This document shows positions 60,457 to 64,000 of a stretch of DNA of 64,000 nt, in pieces. Every line of letters begins with the position of its first letter. The first letter of the stretch is position 1. The position numbers and the translations under genes were made by a program. Source of the DNA: Streptomyces triticagri. GTDB lineage: Bacteria > Actinomycetota > Actinomycetes > Streptomycetales > Streptomycetaceae. The stretch covers positions 30,282 through 94,281 of the forward strand of contig NZ_QUAK01000083.1 in NCBI RefSeq assembly GCF_003429565.1, given 5' to 3'. Below the pieces are notes generated by a model. The model made no database searches, was not told the DNA's origin, and was given only the letters and a program-made list of their open reading frames with translations.

Positions 60457-60627
60457 GGCCTCGGCTCCTTCCGATGACGGCGCAGGATCTGCGCCGTCCC
60501 AACCACGGTACGGGGCGCGCGGGTTGCCATGTGGAGCAACGTAGGAATTCGGCCGTGCGCCCCCTGCCGACCGCCCGGGCGCCCCTTCTCGTCCGCGGGG
60601 CGCCGGTCCGGCGGGTCGGCGCGGAGG

Positions 60628-63012
60628 TCAGTCCTCGTGGCCGAGCTGCAGGTCCCGTTCGGTGCGGCCGCCTCCGGCGACCTGCAGCACGGTGGCCACC
60701 GGCGGGTAGCCGGCGGCGATCACGGTGTACTCGCCGGAGGCCAGGTCGATGAAACGGAAGGTGCCGTCGGGGCCCGTGGTGATGGTGTCGACGACATTTC
60801 CGGCCACGTCGAGGAGGGTGACCCGGGCGTCCTCGACGGGCCGGCCGCCACTCGCCCGTACGGTGCCGCGCAGCACTGCGCCGCCGGCGAGTTCGATGTC
60901 CTGGCGGGTCTCCCGGGAGGCCTGGACGCTGACCGGCAGCGCGGCCGGCCGGAAGGCGGGTGCACTGGCCGCCAGGGTGTACTCGCCGGCGACGAGCTCG
61001 GCCATCACATAGCCGCCCTCGCGTCCGCTGCGGGCCGTGGTCACCACCTCGCCGCGTACGTCGGTGAGGGTGACGGTGGCGTCCCGTACCGGGGTGCCGT
61101 CGGCGGTGACGACCGTCCCGGCGAGCCGGCCGGCGCCGCCGAGCACCACATCGAGGTCGACCGGCCGCTCCCCCACCGTGACGGTGACGGCCTGCGGCTG
61201 GTGGCCGCCGGCCGCGGCGATCAGCACGAAGCTGCCGCCGCCGGGAGTCGCGAGGGCGTAGCGGCCGTCGTCGCCGCTGGCCCCGCGGCCGACCTGGCGG
61301 CCCGTCACATCGATCAGGGTGAGGGCGGCGCGCGGTACGGCGGTGCCGTCGGGGTGCTGCACGGAGCCGCAGACGGGCACTCCGGTGCTGGCCGGTGAGG
61401 TGGTGCGGGCGGCCGGGATCGGCGCGGGCTCGGCGGGGGCGTTGTGGGACACCAGGGGTTTCTCCTTGAGGAAGAAGGCGATGAGCAGTCCGAGCGCGAG
61501 CACCGGGACGAGGTAGAGGAAGATCCGCGGCATCGCGTCGGCGTAGGCCTGGATGTAGCCCTCGCGCAGTCCCTCGGGCAGGGAGTGGACGAGCTGCGGG
61601 GTGATGGACTCGGCGTCGGGCAGATCGGTGTTCGCCGGCACCCGGTCCTCGAGCGCGTCGGTGAGCCGGCCGGCGAAGAGGGTGCCGAAGACGGCCGCGC
61701 CGACGCTGCCGCCGATCTGCCGGAAGTAGTTGTTGGCGCTGGTGGCGGTGCCGAGGTCGGCGGGCCGTACGGCGTTCTGCACGGCCAGGATCAGTACGGG
61801 CATGATGAGGCCGATGCCGATGCCGAGTACGGCCATCCAGATGCTGTAGGTCAGCCGTGGGGTGTCGGTCTCGAGCAGGGAGAGCAGCCACATGCCGGCC
61901 ACGGAGGCGGCGCCGCCGAGAATCGGATAGATGCGGTAGTGCCCGGTGTGGCTGATGAGTTGGCCGGAGATGATCGAGGCGCCGACGACGCCGCCCATCA
62001 TGGGGAGCATGAGCAGTCCGGACTCGGTGGCCGTGGCGCCGTCGACCATCTGCAGGAAGGTCGGCAGATAGCTGGCGGCGCCGAAGAGCGCGACGCCCAC
62101 CACGGCGCCCATCAGCGAGGTCACGTTGAAGGTCGGGTCCTTGAACAGCCGCAGCGGGATGAGCGGTTCGGGCGCGAAGTGCTCGGCGACCAGGAACAGC
62201 AGCACGCTGAGCACCGCTCCGGCGCCGAGGCCGAGGATGACGCGGTCGTCCCAGTCGTACTCGGTGCCGCCCCAACTGGTCAGCAGGACGAGGCAGGTGG
62301 AGGCCGCGGCGAGCAGCAGCGCGCCGAGCACGTCCAGGCGGGGGCGTGCGGTGGGCTTGGGAAGCTTGAGCACCACGGTGATCACCGCAAGGGTGAGGAG
62401 ACCGAACGGCACATTGATGTAGAAGCACCAGCGCCAGCTCGCGTGGTCGGTGAAGAAGCCGCCGAGCAGCGGCCCTGCGACGGAGGCGAGACCGAAGGCG
62501 GCGCCGATGATGCCCATGTAGCGGCCGCGTTCACGGGGCGGCACGATGTCGGCGATGATCGCCTGTACGCCGATGAACAGGCCGCCCGCGCCGATGCCTT
62601 GTACGGCCCGGAAGGCGATCAGCTCGTCCATGCTGCGCGACCAGCCGGCCAGCGCGGAGCCGATGACGAAGACGACGATGGCGAACTGGAAGACGCCCTT
62701 GCGGCCGAAGAGGTCGCCGAGCTTGCCGTAGATCGGCAGGCCGATCGTGGAGGTCAGCAGATAGGCGGTGATGGCCCAGGACATCTTGTCCAGGCCGTGC
62801 AGTTCGCCGACGATCTTCGGCAGGGCGGTGGCGACGATCATCTGCTCGAGCGCCGCGAGGAGCAGCGCGAGCATCAGGCCGACGAAGACCATCCGCACCT
62901 GGCGCGGGTTGAGCGGGGCGTCGGCGGGTGGCTGGGCGGTGGGTTCGCGTGGTGGCGGTGCGGCTGCCGACGGTGCGGCCTCCTCGCCCTTCACCAGAGT
63001 CGTTCCGCCCAC
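60628..63012 (-). CDS. DHA2-family drug exporter with three C-terminal beta-sandwich repeats
   Basis: 794 residues from GTG 63012 (GAGGGGAG, then eight bases). Residues about 30-500 form a 14-helix EmrB/QacA-type antiporter: [19 protein letters not shown] in helix 1, LFGRKGVFQ after helix 2, [27 protein letters not shown] in helix 5. After a loop (about 505-530) come three repeats of about 80 residues, each like a carboxypeptidase-regulatory/Cna-B sandwich ([60 protein letters not shown]). With 14 helices both ends should be cytoplasmic, an unexpected place for such domains. Confidence 0.87.
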   Translation of the reverse strand: MGGTTLVKGEEAAPSAAAPPPREPTAQPPADAPLNPRQVRMVFVGLMLALLLAALEQMIVATALPKIVGELHGLDKMSWAITAYLLTSTIGLPIYGKLGDLFGRKGVFQFAIVVFVIGSALAGWSRSMDELIAFRAVQGIGAGGLFIGVQAIIADIVPPRERGRYMGIIGAAFGLASVAGPLLGGFFTDHASWRWCFYINVPFGLLTLAVITVVLKLPKPTARPRLDVLGALLLAAASTCLVLLTSWGGTEYDWDDRVILGLGAGAVLSVLLFLVAEHFAPEPLIPLRLFKDPTFNVTSLMGAVVGVALFGAASYLPTFLQMVDGATATESGLLMLPMMGGVVGASIISGQLISHTGHYRIYPILGGAASVAGMWLLSLLETDTPRLTYSIWMAVLGIGIGLIMPVLILAVQNAVRPADLGTATSANNYFRQIGGSVGAAVFGTLFAGRLTDALEDRVPANTDLPDAESITPQLVHSLPEGLREGYIQAYADAMPRIFLYLVPVLALGLLIAFFLKEKPLVSHNAPAEPAPIPAARTTSPASTGVPVCGSVQHPDGTAVPRAALTLIDVTGRQVGRGASGDDGRYALATPGGGSFVLIAAAGGHQPQAVTVTVGERPVDLDVVLGGAGRLAGTVVTADGTPVRDATVTLTDVRGEVVTTARSGREGGYVMAELVAGEYTLAASAPAFRPAALPVSVQASRETRQDIELAGGAVLRGTVRASGGRPVEDARVTLLDVAGNVVDTITTGPDGTFRFIDLASGEYTVIAAGYPPVATVLQVAGGGRTERDLQLGHED

Positions 63013-63202
63013 GTGTACCGCTCCCCTCGTCGCGCCTGCGCCGCCCATTTCTCGCATTGGGCGACAACTGCTTGCAAGCGGGGCGAGTCATCAGGAATGC
63101 GGCTGCACCGGGCGTATGCGCCGGTGGGAGCCCTACGCCGTACAAGTGCGCCGGAGCGGAAACCACTCGAAACGGTGAGCCGTTGAGCGACCGGCACGGA
63201 CG

Positions 63203-63236
63203 TCGGGCCGTCACCCGGTGAGGGGCGACGGCCCGA
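63203..63236. terminator. Hairpin between SRPBCC gene and exporter promoter
   Basis: TCGGGCCGTC ... GACGGCCCGA, perfect 10-bp outer stem with a further CCC/GGG, about 60 bp after the SRPBCC stop on the minus strand. Otherwise the 63013-63297 region shows no gene. Confidence 0.6.
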
Positions 63237-63297
63237 TCTGCCTTTGCACGGGCGGCTGTTGGGCCGGGGAGCCGGACTCCGTCCGCCCGGTGTCCGG

Positions 63298-63744
63298 CTA
63301 CTTCTTCTCGGTGTGCGCGGCGAGCTTGGCCAGCACGGCGTCGTAGATGCGGCCGAGGCCCTTGGGGGCGAAGGTCTTCTCGAAGAAGCCGCCGATGCCG
63401 CCGGCTCCGTTCCACACTGTGGTGACGACGACGCGGGACCTTCCCTCGCCGGCCGGGGTGACGGTCCAGGTGGTGACCATCGAGGAGTTGCGGTCCGTCT
63501 CCACCAGGCGGCCGTCGCTGGGCTCGGTGACATCGAGCAGGCAGTCGCGCACCCGCTTGCTGGTCGCCTGCAGCTTCCAGTGCACGACGGTGCCCGCGCC
63601 GTCGCCGCCCTCCTTCACCTGGTACTCGCTGAAGTGCTCGGGCAGCAGGTTCGCGCGCGTACCCGCGTAGTCCGCGAGCGCGTCGAAGACGTCGTCCGGG
63701 TCCGCCGCGATGGTCCGCTCCGTCACGGCTTCGACCTGTGCCAT
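63298..63744 (-). CDS. SRPBCC (START-like) ligand-binding protein
   Basis: 148 residues. ERTIAADPDDVFDALADYAG opens the typical polyketide-cyclase/SRPBCC fold, followed by TVVHWKLQATSKRVRDC and a C-terminal helix (GFFEKTFAPKGLGRIYDAVLAKL). It probably binds a hydrophobic ligand. GGAGGAAGTGCC directly precedes ATG 63744. Confidence 0.87.
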   Translation of the reverse strand: MAQVEAVTERTIAADPDDVFDALADYAGTRANLLPEHFSEYQVKEGGDGAGTVVHWKLQATSKRVRDCLLDVTEPSDGRLVETDRNSSMVTTWTVTPAGEGRSRVVVTTVWNGAGGIGGFFEKTFAPKGLGRIYDAVLAKLAAHTEKK

Positions 63745-63840
63745 GGCACTTCCTCCAGATGGTTCGGGGCTGAGCAGAAGAGACGTGCCCCATTGTGACC
63801 CGCGCACGGGGGCGCACGGACCGGCGGGGGCAGCCGAACG

Positions 63841-63956
63841 AACAAGCCCCTCCGGCAGGTGTAACAAGCAAGCCCCTCCGGCGTTTGAGGAGGCCCCTCC
63901 GGCAGGAGTAACAAGCAAGCCCCTCCGGCGTTTGAGGAGGCCCCTCCGGCAGGAGT
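63841..63956. repeat. 47-bp tandem repeat of the dispersed intergenic family
   Basis: Two exact 47-bp units starting at 63863 and 63910 (AACAAGCAAGCCCCTCCGGC, then GTTTGAGGAGGCCCCTCCGG and CAGGAGT), preceded by a partial unit. Each can fold GCCCCTCCGG against its neighbour. Upstream of the SRPBCC gene; the window ends 44 bp later without another gene visible. Confidence 0.75.
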
Positions 63957-64000
63957 TTCGGGAAGGGGCGGGGTGGGGAACTCAGCGCCGAAGCGCCCCT

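Noticed and set aside
60287..62428. A 713-codon minus-strand frame overlapping the exporter and PAS-GAF protein
   Set aside because: Alternate frame of the exporter gene; Arg/Pro-rich composition without domains.
63841..63956. Possible CRISPR array
   Set aside because: The 47-bp units are perfect tandem copies without distinct spacers and belong to the dispersed intergenic family; no cas genes.
1..64000. tRNA, rRNA, riboswitch, prophage or intact insertion sequence
   Set aside because: None was recognised by reading both strands; no transposase or integrase gene was found apart from the weak resolvase-like domain at 25930-26334.

Overview
The window is a stretch of actinobacterial chromosome, most probably Streptomyces or a close relative. 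The evidence is very high G+C with strongly G/C-biased third codon positions, many GTG starts, several TAnnnT -10 boxes only 6-7 nt before a start codon (leaderless mRNAs), a sigmaR-type promoter, actinobacterial families (GvpL/F, LytR-CpsA-Psr, SpoIIE-type phosphatase with HATPase, XRE/MmyB regulator), and the dispersed 'CGTCCGGCGTTTGAGGA' intergenic repeat typical of Streptomyces. No rRNA, tRNA, CRISPR, phage or complete insertion sequence was seen, so this looks like ordinary chromosome with local rearrangement scars.

Layout. 0-2.4 kb: the tail of an acyl-CoA ligase, then a permease-ATPase fusion that lacks the front of its permease half, and LivG. 2.5-6.8 kb: an aldo/keto reductase behind a sigmaR-like promoter, a stomatin-like protein, a His-rich methyltransferase, pterin carbinolamine dehydratase and an XRE regulator. 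6.8-13.2 kb: a membrane protein, a MacB/FtsX-type ABC exporter, a NarL/DesK-type two-component pair and a 57-residue membrane peptide. The exporter and the peptide gene share the same palindrome at the same distance from a -10 box, so they probably form one regulon. 13.27-13.44 kb: a 163-bp near-perfect hairpin just upstream of narG. 13.5-20.1 kb: the respiratory nitrate reductase operon narGHJI, closed by a strong bidirectional terminator.

20.2-32.2 kb: an OsmC-like peroxidase, a MoxR ATPase/VWA-metallopeptidase pair, a membrane phosphodiesterase, two metallo-beta-lactamase-fold hydrolases, a DedA protein, an aminotransferase-like protein without the PLP lysine, a repeat-filled 400-bp gap, a secreted surface protein and small soluble proteins. 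32.4-36.1 kb: an ascorbate-type PTS (EIIAB, EIIC), an acetyltransferase and a TetR regulator. 36.2-44.4 kb: an ABC-F protein, a methyltransferase with a palindromic operator, a broken kinase/beta-propeller chimera, a TetR-patatin-P450 cluster with two operators, and a lone GvpL/F.

44.5-56.9 kb: a VOC protein, zinc alcohol dehydrogenase, a secreted S15-like hydrolase with a palindromic operator, a small membrane protein behind a G9 tract, a DUF4037 protein, and a minus-strand operon of four peptidases (M55, M20, S9, S66). 56.9-64 kb: an LCP cell-wall ligase with a repeat-built promoter, a methyltransferase, a PAS-GAF-PP2C-HATPase regulator, a drug exporter fused to three cytoplasmic beta-sandwich repeats, and an SRPBCC protein.

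Most noteworthy are the narG hairpin, in which all 14 C/A-type mismatches become G-U pairs only in the minus-strand RNA; the two-component regulon operators; the kinase-propeller chimera; the lysine-less aminotransferase; and intergenic repeats that supply the stop codons of three genes.
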